Of a DNA stretch of 64,000 nt, positions 53,303 through 62,090 are shown piece after piece (positions within the stretch are counted from its first letter, which is position 1; each line of letters starts with the position of its first letter). Source of the DNA: RYN-133 sp963785425. GTDB lineage: Bacteria; Actinomycetota; Actinomycetes; Mycobacteriales; Jatrophihabitantaceae. A program made the position numbers and the translations under genes. A model generated the notes under the pieces. The model was not told the origin of the DNA. It made no database searches and saw only the letters and a list, made by a program, of their open reading frames with translations. Where the stretch lies: contig CAWAVG010000002.1 in assembly GCA_963785425.1 (NCBI GenBank), positions 1 to 64,000 of the forward strand. Reading direction: 5' to 3'.

Positions 53303-54761
53303 CGAGGTTCACGTAGCGGAACGGCCCGCGCACGCCGTCCTGCTGGTACAGCGCCGAGCAGCCGCGCCGCAGGTTCGCGCAGACGACATGCTGGCCGCCG
53401 TACTTGTGGATGTCGAGGCGGGACGGGTAGTAGAAACTGAACGCGTTCGGGTCGTGGCGCGGGTCGACGCGTTGCGAGATGCGGTCGTGGCGCCAGCGTG
53501 ACGACAGCAGCCGCCGATCGGCCGAGCGTTCGTGCTTGAGGTACTTGTCGAACCACGCCGCCGTGTACCAGTTGCTGATGTCCGGGCCGCGCAACGAGGC
53601 GCCGAAGGCCTGATTCGGTATGTAGCTGAAGTCGAGATGTGATCCGCCGCGGATGATGATCTCGCCGGTGTCGACGCCGGCCTTGCTGTAGCGCAGCGAC
53701 CACGTCGACTTCGCGTTCGGGTCGGGTTGCGACGTGTTCGGTGCCGGCGGCAGCCCGTAGTCAGCGGAGATGCCGAGCGCGGGTGTGTGGATGCGGACGG
53801 TGCGGCGCGCAGCCGGGTTCGCGGGGCAGCCCTGCTCGCCCAGGCTCTTGCCGCCCTTCATCCCGGGCACCGAACCCTCGTCCGGCCCGGGGCCGCCGAG
53901 GTTGTCCCAGGCGACGATCGCCTTGACCCGGCGATCCCATTGACCGATGTAGGAGACTCCGGCCGCGCCGTAGGAGTGGCCCGCCAGACCGATCTCGGAG
54001 CGGTTGACCAGCTTCCACAGCGGGTTGTACGCGGTGTCGAGGCCGCGCTTCACGCGGCGGAACTGTTTCGGCGCATGGCTCGACCCCGACGTGCAGCTGC
54101 GCACCGGGTAGTAGTGGTGCGCCGGCGTCGACAGGAAGAAGTTCAGCGCGTCCTCCGCGCCGTCGTAGAACGGCCGGCCGTCGCTCTGCGCGGGCACGCC
54201 TTCCATGCGGTCGGCTCCGGTGCCGAACGTGTCGCTCTGCCCCTGGCCCTGCGGGTCGAAGGTGAGCACGACGTAGCCCTCCTTGGCGAGGGTCTGCGCT
54301 GCGTACCAGTACATGGCCTCGTCCGCCTGCACCGAGCCGTTCGTGATCACGATGCCCGGACGCTTCGCCGGGCCGCGCCGCGTGGCCCACACGTGCCCTG
54401 ACAGCGTCGCGCCGTCGCGTGCCGTGAACAGCACCTTGCGCACGATGCCGTAGTGCTTCGGTCCCCAGTCGTAGAGCCGGATGTCGCCCGCGCAGCCGTT
54501 CTGCATCGACCAGCACAGGTTGTCCGCGAAGTTGCGCGAAGGGTCGGCGGCCTGCGCCTTGGTCGCGGCGGCGAGGTTCTCCGCACCGATCGTCGCGAGC
54601 CGCTGCTGGTAGGCAGGCGTGTCGTACTCGGCCTGCCGCTCCTGCGTGATCGCGAAGTTCTTCGCCTCGCGCGAGGGGTCGAAGCCGGCGGCTCCGGCAG
54701 GCCGCGCGACGGCGACGACGGACAGGGCGGCAGCGGACGCGGCGAGCAGCAGACGCATCAA
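53286..54761 (-). CDS. Secreted alpha/beta hydrolase
   Basis: This exported hydrolase of 491 residues has a signal peptide to about residue 24 (RPAGA, then AGF). The mature alpha/beta-hydrolase fold has GIVITNGSVQADEAMYWYA, the nucleophile elbow GLAGHSYGAAGVSYIG (Ser about 263), and acid and His candidates near the end (GGSHLDFSYIP). Cysteines in the mature part may form disulfides. It resembles peptidase S9- or esterase-like secreted proteins of actinobacteria. Substrate is unknown. Confidence 0.78.
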   Translation of the reverse strand: MMRLLLAASAAALSVVAVARPAGAAGFDPSREAKNFAITQERQAEYDTPAYQQRLATIGAENLAAATKAQAADPSRNFADNLCWSMQNGCAGDIRLYDWGPKHYGIVRKVLFTARDGATLSGHVWATRRGPAKRPGIVITNGSVQADEAMYWYAAQTLAKEGYVVLTFDPQGQGQSDTFGTGADRMEGVPAQSDGRPFYDGAEDALNFFLSTPAHHYYPVRSCTSGSSHAPKQFRRVKRGLDTAYNPLWKLVNRSEIGLAGHSYGAAGVSYIGQWDRRVKAIVAWDNLGGPGPDEGSVPGMKGGKSLGEQGCPANPAARRTVRIHTPALGISADYGLPPAPNTSQPDPNAKSTWSLRYSKAGVDTGEIIIRGGSHLDFSYIPNQAFGASLRGPDISNWYTAAWFDKYLKHERSADRRLLSSRWRHDRISQRVDPRHDPNAFSFYYPSRLDIHKYGGQHVVCANLRRGCSALYQQDGVRGPFRYVNLDRTPD

Positions 54762-54830
54762 CTGATCGTCACCTGAAGTTGTCCGTGTGTCGCGTCGAAA
54801 TATCGGCGGGACACGCGGACAAGTCGAACG

Positions 54831-56759
54831 TTACGGCTTCAGGTACCTGTCGAACCAACCGAGGATCGCTTCGAACCGCGCCACTCGATGACTGGGCAAC
54901 CCCGACCGCGACAGCTCGTGACCCTCGCCGGGGAAAATCAACATCTCCACGTCCGCATCGCGATTGCGCAGCGCGACGTACAACCGCTGCGCCTGCTCGA
55001 TCGGGCACCGCCAGTCCTGCTCGGAGTGGATGATCAGCAACGGTGTGTTGATGTCGTCGGCATAGGTCAGCGGGCTCTGCCGGCGCTGCTCGGCAGGGTC
55101 GGGGCCGTAGAGGTCGTCGCCGAATCCCCATCCGATGTCGCTGGACCCGGCGAAGCTGTCGATCGCGTTCACCGCACGCTCGCTCACCGCGGCCGCGAAC
55201 CGGTCGGTGTGGCCGACGATCCACGACGTCATGAAACCGCCGTGCGAACCACCGAGCACGCCCAAGCGCGACGCATCCAGTTCGGGACGCGCGAGCGCGT
55301 CGTCGAGCATCGTCATCAGGTCGGACATCGACCGGTCACCGACATCGTGTTTGATGTGCCGCCCGTACGCGGCGCCGTACCCCGACGAGCCACGCGGGTT
55401 CGTGTACACGACTGCATAGCCCGCGCCTGCATAGACCTGCGCCTCGTCGAACACCGTCCAGCCGTACTGCGCGAACGGGCCGCCGTGGATCATCAGCAGG
55501 ACGGGATGCGGCCCCTCACCCTCGGGCACGACCAGGAATCCGTGCAGTTGCTGACCGTCCGCCGCCGACGGGGTGAGCTCGACGATCGGCCGGGGCGGCG
55601 CGTTCTCGCGCAGCCGCTTCGCGAAGTCGGTCAGCGGGCGTAGTGCGCCGTCGCGCACGACGCCGAGTTCGCCGGCACTGTGCTCGTCCTTGTACGAAAC
55701 GACGATGGTGTCGCCGGCGCGGTCGAACCCGGTGAGCATCCGCTGGCCCGTGGACACCGTCTGCGGCTGCGAACCGTCCAGCGGAACGGCGATGAGGTCG
55801 TTCGCGCCACGGTTCTCGAACAGCACAAGCACCCGGTCCCCGTCGACGACCACGCCTGCGCCTTCGACCAGGTTGTAGCGCTCGGCGTCGGTGAGTCGCG
55901 TCGCCCGTCCGCCGGGCACGACCGGAACGGAGTACAGGCCGGTCTGCGTGCCAACCCAGTCCCTGCCGTCCGGTCCGGCATCGCCGCCGGCGAACACGAT
56001 CGTGTCGCCGGAGCCCGCGAAGTGCGGCTCGCCGGCCAGCAGCGTCGAATCGGTTACCTGACGCAGGTCGCTGCCGTCGCGTCGCACCACGAACACGTCC
56101 GAGTTGAGGTCGTGCTCGCGTCGTTCGTGCCGGCGCGAGACGAAGGTCAGCCACTGCCCGTCCGGGCTCCACTCGACGTCGACGTCGTCCCAGTCGCCTG
56201 ACGTGAGCTGCTCGGCGTCCGGCTGCTCGTCATCGGCGCCGTCGATGCCGACGACGAACACGTGACTGCGCTGATCGATCAGGAACCCGACACCGTCGAG
56301 GCGGTACTGGAGGCCGGTGATGCGCCGGGGTGCCTCCTTGCCGGGGGTGATCTTCTCGTCCTGGCCGTAGCGGCCCTCCTCGGGCACGCGCGCGGTGAAG
56401 GCGATCGCCGTCGAGTCCGGTGACCAGCGCGGCGCGGCGGCGCCGCCGGGCAGGTCGGTCAGCTTGCGCGCGTCGCCGCCGCCTGTCGCCAACACGTACA
56501 GCTGCGGTTTGTCGTCGTCGGTGCCGCGCAGGAACGCCAGCCACTTGGCGTCGGGGGAGTAGCGGGGCGAGCCGTCGTGGTCGCCGTGCGTCAGGCGGCG
56601 CGGCTGCTCGGCGCCGGTCAGGTCGACCAGCCACAGTTGGCCCCGGTACGCGTTGTCGTCGAGGTCGGGGCGTGACGTTGCGACCACGGCGGTGCGACCG
56701 TCCGGCGAGATCGTCGGGTTGCCGAGCGAGATCAGGTGGGCGATGTCGGTGGGCTTCAC
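54831..56759 (-). CDS. S9-family prolyl oligopeptidase-type peptidase
   Basis: This 642-residue cytoplasmic peptidase of the acylaminoacyl-peptidase/dipeptidyl-peptidase type has an N-terminal propeller of WD40-like TolB repeats (LGNPTISPDGRTAVVATSRP) and a hydrolase domain. The nucleophile is in VLGGSHGGFMTSW (about residue 501), the Asp lies after IIHSEQDWRCPIEQAQ, and the His is in GEGHELSRSG. The GTG at 56759 is divergent from the kinase gene. No signal peptide is seen. Confidence 0.88.
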   Translation of the reverse strand: MKPTDIAHLISLGNPTISPDGRTAVVATSRPDLDDNAYRGQLWLVDLTGAEQPRRLTHGDHDGSPRYSPDAKWLAFLRGTDDDKPQLYVLATGGGDARKLTDLPGGAAAPRWSPDSTAIAFTARVPEEGRYGQDEKITPGKEAPRRITGLQYRLDGVGFLIDQRSHVFVVGIDGADDEQPDAEQLTSGDWDDVDVEWSPDGQWLTFVSRRHERREHDLNSDVFVVRRDGSDLRQVTDSTLLAGEPHFAGSGDTIVFAGGDAGPDGRDWVGTQTGLYSVPVVPGGRATRLTDAERYNLVEGAGVVVDGDRVLVLFENRGANDLIAVPLDGSQPQTVSTGQRMLTGFDRAGDTIVVSYKDEHSAGELGVVRDGALRPLTDFAKRLRENAPPRPIVELTPSAADGQQLHGFLVVPEGEGPHPVLLMIHGGPFAQYGWTVFDEAQVYAGAGYAVVYTNPRGSSGYGAAYGRHIKHDVGDRSMSDLMTMLDDALARPELDASRLGVLGGSHGGFMTSWIVGHTDRFAAAVSERAVNAIDSFAGSSDIGWGFGDDLYGPDPAEQRRQSPLTYADDINTPLLIIHSEQDWRCPIEQAQRLYVALRNRDADVEMLIFPGEGHELSRSGLPSHRVARFEAILGWFDRYLKP

Positions 56760-56782
56760 GACTCCACCCTATGGTCGAGACG

Positions 56783-57415
56783 ATGACCGTTGTCGACGAC
56801 CTTGCGGCGCGCGCCGCAGCGCTGTCGGCGAACGGCGCTGCGCGCGTGCTCCTCGGAATCGCGGGGCAGCCGGGCAGCGGCAAGACCGCACTGGCCCAAG
56901 CGGTCACGGCCCGCCTCGGCGGGTTCCCTGTGGTCGCCCACGTGCCGATGGACGGATTCCACCTCGCCGACGTCGAGCTCGCCAGGTTGGGGCGCAGCGA
57001 TCGCAAGGGCGCTCCGGACACGTTCGACAGGGCCGGCTACGCGGCACTGCTCGGGCGCATCGTCGCCGGCGAGGCAGTCTGGGCACCGGCGTTCGAGCGC
57101 GACCTCGAACAGCCGATCGCGCAGTCGATCCCGGTGCTCGACAGCACCCGCATCGTGATCAGCGAAGGCAACTACCTGCTGCTGCCGCAGTGGCATGAGG
57201 TCCGTCGCCACTTCGCCGAGGTCTGGTACTGCCACGTGGACGAACAGGTGCGGCTGGGCCGGCTGGTCGCCCGCCACGTGCAGTTCGGCAAGTCACCGGA
57301 CGAGGCGGAGGCGTGGGTGCGGCGCACCGACCAGGCCAATGCCGCTCTCGTCGCGCCGACGCAGGCGGAGGCGGACCTGATCATCGACCTGACCGACGTC
57401 GAGCTCGACGGCTGA
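56783..57415 (+). CDS. Nucleoside/nucleotide kinase family protein (PanK/URK-like)
   Basis: This P-loop kinase of about 210 residues has Walker A LGIAGQPGSGKTALAQAV, substrate-binding VPMDGFHLADVELARLG and the lid region RLGRLVARHVQFGKSP, a pattern shared with pantothenate kinase, uridine kinase and fructose kinase FrcK-like proteins. Starts at 56771 and 56783 are equally possible. Its true substrate cannot be read from sequence. A strong hairpin follows immediately. Confidence 0.78.
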   Translation: MTVVDDLAARAAALSANGAARVLLGIAGQPGSGKTALAQAVTARLGGFPVVAHVPMDGFHLADVELARLGRSDRKGAPDTFDRAGYAALLGRIVAGEAVWAPAFERDLEQPIAQSIPVLDSTRIVISEGNYLLLPQWHEVRRHFAEVWYCHVDEQVRLGRLVARHVQFGKSPDEAEAWVRRTDQANAALVAPTQAEADLIIDLTDVELDG

Positions 57416-57470
57416 TTTTCCCCGCTGGTGGTCGATCACCGACCCACCAACCGGCCACCAGCGGGGAAAA
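57416..57470. terminator. Bidirectional terminator with 16-bp perfect stem
   Basis: TTTTCCCCGCTGGTGG (57416-57431) and its exact complement (57455-57470) form a 16-bp stem around a 23-base loop. T and A runs at the outer ends give termination in both directions between the convergent kinase and the leftward gene. Confidence 0.85.
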
Positions 57471-57477
57471 CCGGCGT

Positions 57478-58086
57478 TCAGGCGGCGTCGGCGGCAGGCG
57501 GGCGGGCCGAGCGGATCGTCCGGGCCGCCCCACGGGGAGCGGATGCGGCGCTGTCGAGTTCGCGGCACAGCCGCAGCCGATCTGCACCGGCCAGGCGAGC
57601 GTCGCGGAAGACGTGCAGCCACGCCGCCGGATTGTCTCCGTCGACGACGTGGACGCCGGCGACGAGGCGGTGGCCGCCGGAGATGGCCGGGGCGTCCCGG
57701 CCGGACACCCACACGACCGGCACGACGATCGTGTCGCCGGCGCGGCGCATCTGCAGGAACTCCCGCACGCGCGCAGCCGCCCGTTCGGCGGCGTCGAGGT
57801 CACGGGGCGGAGTGCTGTCGCCGGAGTGTTCCTCGGTGACGATCGCGAGCACGGCGGCGGGTGCGACGACGACGTGCAGGTCCGCGATGTCGACTGCGGC
57901 ATCGATCGCGACGTCGTCGACGACGTGCCAGCCGCGCAGCCGGCTCAGCGCCGAGACGGGCGAAATGCGGGCAGGGCGGCGTGGATGCCGGGCGGTGAGC
58001 GTGAAGCGGGCGGCGGGCGCGATGGTCATGGCGAGGGCGACGATGCCGAGCGCCAGCCCGGTACAGCCGGTGAGGAACCAGCTCAT
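57478..58086 (-). CDS. Membrane-anchored protein, possible NERD-like fold
   Basis: This 202-residue protein has one N-terminal membrane segment (WFLTGCTGLALGIVALAM) and a soluble part. The segments GWHVVDDVAIDAAVDIADLH and VVVAPAAVLAIVTEEHSG recall the strand arrangement of NERD-type nuclease domains (an anchored Asp followed by hydrophobic strands). The nuclease's Gln/Glu-x-Lys site is not clearly present. Function is unknown. It is transcribed toward the terminator at 57416-57470. Confidence 0.5.
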   Translation of the reverse strand: MSWFLTGCTGLALGIVALAMTIAPAARFTLTARHPRRPARISPVSALSRLRGWHVVDDVAIDAAVDIADLHVVVAPAAVLAIVTEEHSGDSTPPRDLDAAERAAARVREFLQMRRAGDTIVVPVVWVSGRDAPAISGGHRLVAGVHVVDGDNPAAWLHVFRDARLAGADRLRLCRELDSAASAPRGAARTIRSARPPAADAA

Positions 58087-58217
58087 GGCGGAGACCTCCA
58101 GACACCTGCTCGGCCCCCGCCGCGGACACCGACAATCTAGCTGTCTAACAGAAAATTCACAACGGGTCCGCGGCGGGTGACGCCGGCCGGGTGCCGACCG
58201 GCCCGCTAGAAAGAGGT

Positions 58218-58748
58218 ATGACCCAGATCGAGTCGGAGTCGGGTACGAGTTGGCTGTCCCGCGAGGACCTCGAGTCCGCCCGCGAACGGCTCCCGATCGT
58301 CTACGTCGACATCGTCCCGGTGCGCGCCGACGAGGCGGGCACCGTGATCGCGTTCGGGCTCCTGCTGCGCGTCACCCACGGCCGGATCAGCCGGGCGCTC
58401 GTGTCAGGACGCGTGCTGTACCAGGAACGGATCCGCCGGGCGATGCTGCGGCACATCGAGAAGGATCTGGGCCCGCTCGCGCTGCCCAAGCTGCCGGCCT
58501 CGCCGCAGCCGTTCACCGTGGCCGAGTACTTCCCGACGCCGGGAGTGACCCCGTTCCACGACCCGCGCCAGCATGCCGTGTCACTGGCCTATGTCGTCCC
58601 GGTGGAGGGTGACTGCGAACCGCAGCAGGACGCCCTTGAGCTGACCTGGTTCTCACCGGCCGAGGTGGCCGACGCAGGGCTGCAGGCCGAGATGGCCGGC
58701 GGCCAGGGCACGCTGCTGCGGCAGGCCCTCGCGCACGGTGGTTACTGA
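58218..58748 (+). CDS. DUF4916 (NUDIX-like) protein
   Basis: This 176-residue actinobacterial protein matches the DUF4916 family, distant NUDIX-like proteins. It has WLSREDLESARERLPIVYVD at the start, a GLLLRVTHGRISRALVSGR strand, and a C-terminal segment with LTWFSPAEVADAGLQAEM. A NUDIX box is not recognisable, so catalysis is doubtful. The ATG at 58218 is next to an AAAGAGG site; a GTG 27 bases earlier is possible. Its stop is five bases from the convergent membrane protein stop. Confidence 0.72.
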   Translation: MTQIESESGTSWLSREDLESARERLPIVYVDIVPVRADEAGTVIAFGLLLRVTHGRISRALVSGRVLYQERIRRAMLRHIEKDLGPLALPKLPASPQPFTVAEYFPTPGVTPFHDPRQHAVSLAYVVPVEGDCEPQQDALELTWFSPAEVADAGLQAEMAGGQGTLLRQALAHGGY

Positions 58749-58753
58749 TCCGG

Positions 58754-59341
58754 TTATTGATCAGGACCCGGTTTGCAGAGGTAGAACAGGTCCTCGCCGG
58801 TGTCGGCGAAATTGACCTGCGTCGTGCGGCTGTGCAACAGCGACTCCCAATGCACCTGGACCACCGGCGCGTAGCCGAGCGTGCGGGCACAGGTCGGTTT
58901 GCGGATGGTGATCAGCAGACGGATCTCGCTCTCGGCGGGGATGACCGCAGGGAAGTTGCGCGCCCGGCTGTTCTTGCCGTAGTCCGACCCGCCGGGCAAC
59001 AGGATCCAGGGCGCCCACCGGGCCCGCACCGCCGGGGCGCCCAGGCCCACCGACGTGACCTTGACGGCGCGGGTGCCGTCGTTGGCCAATGAATACATCC
59101 GCGTGATCTCGGTGCCAGGCGGCCCGTCGATGTAAGTCGTGCCCGCCGGCCCGTCCCCGATGTGCATGTGCGAGTACTCACCGCCGAACGACCCGGCGCG
59201 GATCGGTCCGTACCTGCTGTCGGCGGAATCGAGCTGGACCCAGACGACGATCCCGGCGGCCACGGCGATCACCACGACGCCGGTCAGCAGCCACAGCCAC
59301 CACGGACCGCGCCGTCGTCGCCGGGTCGGTGTGTCGCTCAT
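58754..59341 (-). CDS. Membrane-anchored extracytoplasmic protein of unknown function
   Basis: This 195-residue protein has a basic cytoplasmic start (SDTPTRRRRRGPWWLWLL) and one membrane segment. The outer domain has an HMHIGDGPAGTTY segment and a fold-like pattern suggesting a beta-sandwich; its two cysteines (CARTLG, LFYLC) may pair. No family is recognised. The ATG overlaps the lipid-kinase gene stop by four bases (ATGA), so it is translated with that gene and may be linked to envelope lipid metabolism. Confidence 0.6.
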   Translation of the reverse strand: MSDTPTRRRRRGPWWLWLLTGVVVIAVAAGIVVWVQLDSADSRYGPIRAGSFGGEYSHMHIGDGPAGTTYIDGPPGTEITRMYSLANDGTRAVKVTSVGLGAPAVRARWAPWILLPGGSDYGKNSRARNFPAVIPAESEIRLLITIRKPTCARTLGYAPVVQVHWESLLHSRTTQVNFADTGEDLFYLCKPGPDQ

Positions 59342-60828
59342 GCCAGGTCGTCTTCCAGATGCGGTGTCACGACGTGCAGCGCATCGGCCGCGACGTCGAA
59401 GTCGGCCGGAAGCTTCGCGACGACCTCGCCGTCGAGGGCCATGTCGAGCGGACGGTCGACGTGCACGTGGAGCTCCTTCGTCCGCAGTGCGCGCACCCCG
59501 AATCCCTCGCGGCGCCGGCCCAGGATCGTGATCAGCGCACCGAGCACGAGCCGTGCGGGCGAACCCGGTTCGACGGCGATCACCACGAGACTGCGGTCGT
59601 CGAGCCGGGCGCCCGGCACGCGCAGATCGAGCCCTCCTCCGAACACCGGGGCGTTGACGATCGACAGCTGCACCAACTCGACCTTCTCGGTCTTGCCGTC
59701 GTAGTGCAATTCGCACTCGAAGGGCTTGCTGTGTCGCAGGGCGCGCGCCCCGGCCACGGCGTAGGTGAAGCGGCCGAAGCGGCGGCGCAGCGCAGACCTG
59801 GTGGCCAGTTGCGCGAAGTGCACATTGAACCCCACGGTCGCCGCATGCACGAAGTTGCGCGGCCTCTCGCCGGTGACGACGACCTGACCCGCGTCGATCG
59901 CGCGCACGACACCGTCCGGCAGCTGCCGGGCGGCCGTCGCCGGGTCGGGGGAGATGCCCAGCGACCGCGCGACGTCGTTGGACGTGCCCAGGGGCAGGAT
60001 GGCGAGGATCGCGCCCGAACCGGCGAGTTCGTCCGCCGCGGCGCCGACCGTCCCGTCGCCTCCGGCCGCGATCACGAGCGGCCGCTGGTCGGGCGGCATC
60101 GCGACGACCTCGGCGAGGGCTGTCTTCTCGTGCACCTCGAGCTCGCGCACGATCTCGATGCCGACCTCGGCCAGCGCACGTTTGGCGTCCTCGTACAGGC
60201 CGGCCGACCCCGCACTCGGGCTGCCCAGCACCCAGGCCCGGGTCGGGATCGTCCTCGCCTCGGCCGGGGGCAACTTGATGCCCGGGTCGCTACGCAGCAT
60301 CGTCCCGGCAAGCACCGCTGCGCCGACGCCGAGACCGGCGCCGACGACCACGTCGCTCGGGTAGTGCACGCCGGTGTGCACGCGCGAGTACGCGACGACC
60401 CCGGCGGTGGCCACGATCGGAATGCCCGCCGCGGGCCACTCGCGGGCAACGCCGGTCGCAAAGGCGAACGCGGACGCTGCGTGGCCGGACGGGAACGAGA
60501 ACGACGAGGGCATGACCACGAGGTTCGCTCGTCCCAGCATGTGCAGCGCCGGTCGCTCGCGGCGCAACAGGAGTTTGAGCGGTCCGTTCACCGCCACGGA
60601 CGTGATGGTGATGCCGAGCAGCCCGCGCAACGCCGCGCGTCGGCCGCGACTGCCGCCGGCGATGCTCAGGATTGCGGCTGAGGCCATCCAGACCTTCGAG
60701 TGGTTCGCCGCCCGGGAGAAAAGCTGCAATCCGGCGTCAGCAGCAGCGCTTTCCTGCGAGGTCGCACGGTGCAGGAGGCGGCGATCCAGCGCCCCGGCGT
60801 GGCGTCGCGCTCTTGCCAGCCGCGCCAC
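59338..60828 (-). CDS. PAP2 phosphatase fused to diacylglycerol kinase
   Basis: This 496-residue protein has two enzymatic domains. The N-terminal membrane part carries PAP2 motifs (KLLLRRERPA, PSGHAASAFA and SRVHTGVHYPSDVV), typical of phosphatidate or undecaprenyl-pyrophosphate phosphatases. The C-terminal part has the lipid-kinase glycine loop VIAAGGDGTVGAAADEL and ILPLGTSNDVARSLGI, as in DgkB/YegS. A phosphatase and a kinase acting on related lipids in one chain suggests control of a lipid-phosphate pool. I chose the GTG at 60828 because GAGGAG lies just upstream; ATG 60855 is an alternative. Confidence 0.85.
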   Translation of the reverse strand: MARLARARRHAGALDRRLLHRATSQESAAADAGLQLFSRAANHSKVWMASAAILSIAGGSRGRRAALRGLLGITITSVAVNGPLKLLLRRERPALHMLGRANLVVMPSSFSFPSGHAASAFAFATGVAREWPAAGIPIVATAGVVAYSRVHTGVHYPSDVVVGAGLGVGAAVLAGTMLRSDPGIKLPPAEARTIPTRAWVLGSPSAGSAGLYEDAKRALAEVGIEIVRELEVHEKTALAEVVAMPPDQRPLVIAAGGDGTVGAAADELAGSGAILAILPLGTSNDVARSLGISPDPATAARQLPDGVVRAIDAGQVVVTGERPRNFVHAATVGFNVHFAQLATRSALRRRFGRFTYAVAGARALRHSKPFECELHYDGKTEKVELVQLSIVNAPVFGGGLDLRVPGARLDDRSLVVIAVEPGSPARLVLGALITILGRRREGFGVRALRTKELHVHVDRPLDMALDGEVVAKLPADFDVAADALHVVTPHLEDDLA

Positions 60829-60829
60829 C

Positions 60830-61339
60830 TTACGAATGCTCCTCGACGTACTCATCCGGGTCGACGTCGGCGGTCTCGATGCCGCGTCCGCCGGGGTGCT
60901 GGGCGTAGAAGTCGAGCCAGAGGCGGCCGAGCCGCGAGCGCAGTTCGCGGCTGACGTTCTTGCGGAAGTCGGGCAGGCCCTCGTCCTCTTCCTCACCGAG
61001 ATGCTCGGTGTTCTCCGTGCGGGCCCGCCCAACGGCCTCGAACCACTCGTCGGTGCCGACCGCGTGCTGCCCGGCCGCTGTGATCGCGTCGCGGATCTTG
61101 TTGTGGTCACGGATCGCGTCGTCGGTCTCGTCGTCGGCGTCGTCGCCGCGCTTGAGCAGCGCAGGGTAGAAGATCGTCTCCTCGGCCTGCGCGTGCGTCT
61201 CCAGCCGCACCGCCAGGGGCTCCCAGACGGCCTCGAGTTCCTGCGGGCCGTCGGCGTCGTCGAGCAGCGCGAACTGCCGGCGGAACCACTCGTGGTCGTC
61301 CATGATCAGCGCTGTGATGTCGAGACTCTCGTCACTCAT
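60830..61339 (-). CDS. Hemerythrin HHE domain protein
   Basis: This 169-residue protein has a hemerythrin-like HHE cation-binding four-helix fold: ALIMDDHEWFRRQFALL, ETHAQAEETIFYPALL, IRDHNKIRDAIT and ENTEHLGEEEDEGLP supply the His and Glu ligands. Such proteins bind oxygen or iron, or sense nitric oxide. The ATG at 61339 is preferred; an upstream GTG adds three residues. Its stop is directly before the PAP2-kinase start, so they form one operon. Confidence 0.88.
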   Translation of the reverse strand: MSDESLDITALIMDDHEWFRRQFALLDDADGPQELEAVWEPLAVRLETHAQAEETIFYPALLKRGDDADDETDDAIRDHNKIRDAITAAGQHAVGTDEWFEAVGRARTENTEHLGEEEDEGLPDFRKNVSRELRSRLGRLWLDFYAQHPGGRGIETADVDPDEYVEEHS

Positions 61340-61364
61340 GGTGCTCACCCTAGATACTCACCTC

Positions 61365-62090
61365 ATGAGCGAACCTCTGGAACCACTCGACGAGTCGTGG
61401 TCGAGCGCGCTCGCCGTCGTCGCGCATCCCGACGATCTCGAGTACGGCGCCGCGTCGGCCATCGCGCGCTGGGCGTCGCAGGGCAAGCGGGTGGCCTATT
61501 GCCTGGCCACCAGCGGCGAGGCCGGCATCGACGCGATCGAGCCCGAGCGCAGCGGGCCGTTGCGCGAACAGGAACAACGCGCCTCGGCGGCGGTCGTCGG
61601 CGTCGACGTGGTCGAGTTCCTCGGCTATCCCGACGGCACCGTCGAGTACGGGCTGCCGCTGCGCCGCGACATCGCCCGAGCGGTGCGCCGGCACCGTCCG
61701 GACGTCGTCATCACCGGGAACTACCACGCCAGCTGGGGCCCGGGAATGCCCAACCAGGCCGACCACATCGCGGTGGGACGAGCGGTGCTCGACGGTGTGC
61801 GGGATGCTTCCAACCGCTGGGTGTTCCGTGAGCTGGGTGACGAAGGACTCGAGCCGTGGTCGGCGAAGCAGGTGCTGGTATCCGGCAGCCCGCTCGCCTC
61901 GCACGCGGTCGACGTGAGCGACCACCTCGATCGAGGGGTGGCCTCACTCGAGGCGCACGCGCAGTACCTGCGCGGGCTCGGTTCGAACGCGATGGCAGAC
62001 CCGCGGGAGTTCCTCGAGTCGATCGCGCGTCAGACCGGCACGCGGCTCGGGGCCAAGTTCGCGGTCGCGTTCGAGGCGATCAACCTGTAG
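61365..62090 (+). CDS. PIG-L family deacetylase
   Basis: This zinc deacetylase of 241 residues belongs to the LmbE/PIG-L/MshB family. The metal-binding AHPDDLEYG is near the N terminus and a later His lies in NQADHIAVGRAV. Members deacetylate GlcNAc-linked substrates in mycothiol and related pathways, or cleave mycothiol conjugates. The sequence fits the amidase/MshB group but substrate is not certain. The ATG at 61365 is close to the divergent hemerythrin gene. The last eleven bases overlap the convergent phosphatase gene. Confidence 0.85.
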   Translation: MSEPLEPLDESWSSALAVVAHPDDLEYGAASAIARWASQGKRVAYCLATSGEAGIDAIEPERSGPLREQEQRASAAVVGVDVVEFLGYPDGTVEYGLPLRRDIARAVRRHRPDVVITGNYHASWGPGMPNQADHIAVGRAVLDGVRDASNRWVFRELGDEGLEPWSAKQVLVSGSPLASHAVDVSDHLDRGVASLEAHAQYLRGLGSNAMADPREFLESIARQTGTRLGAKFAVAFEAINL

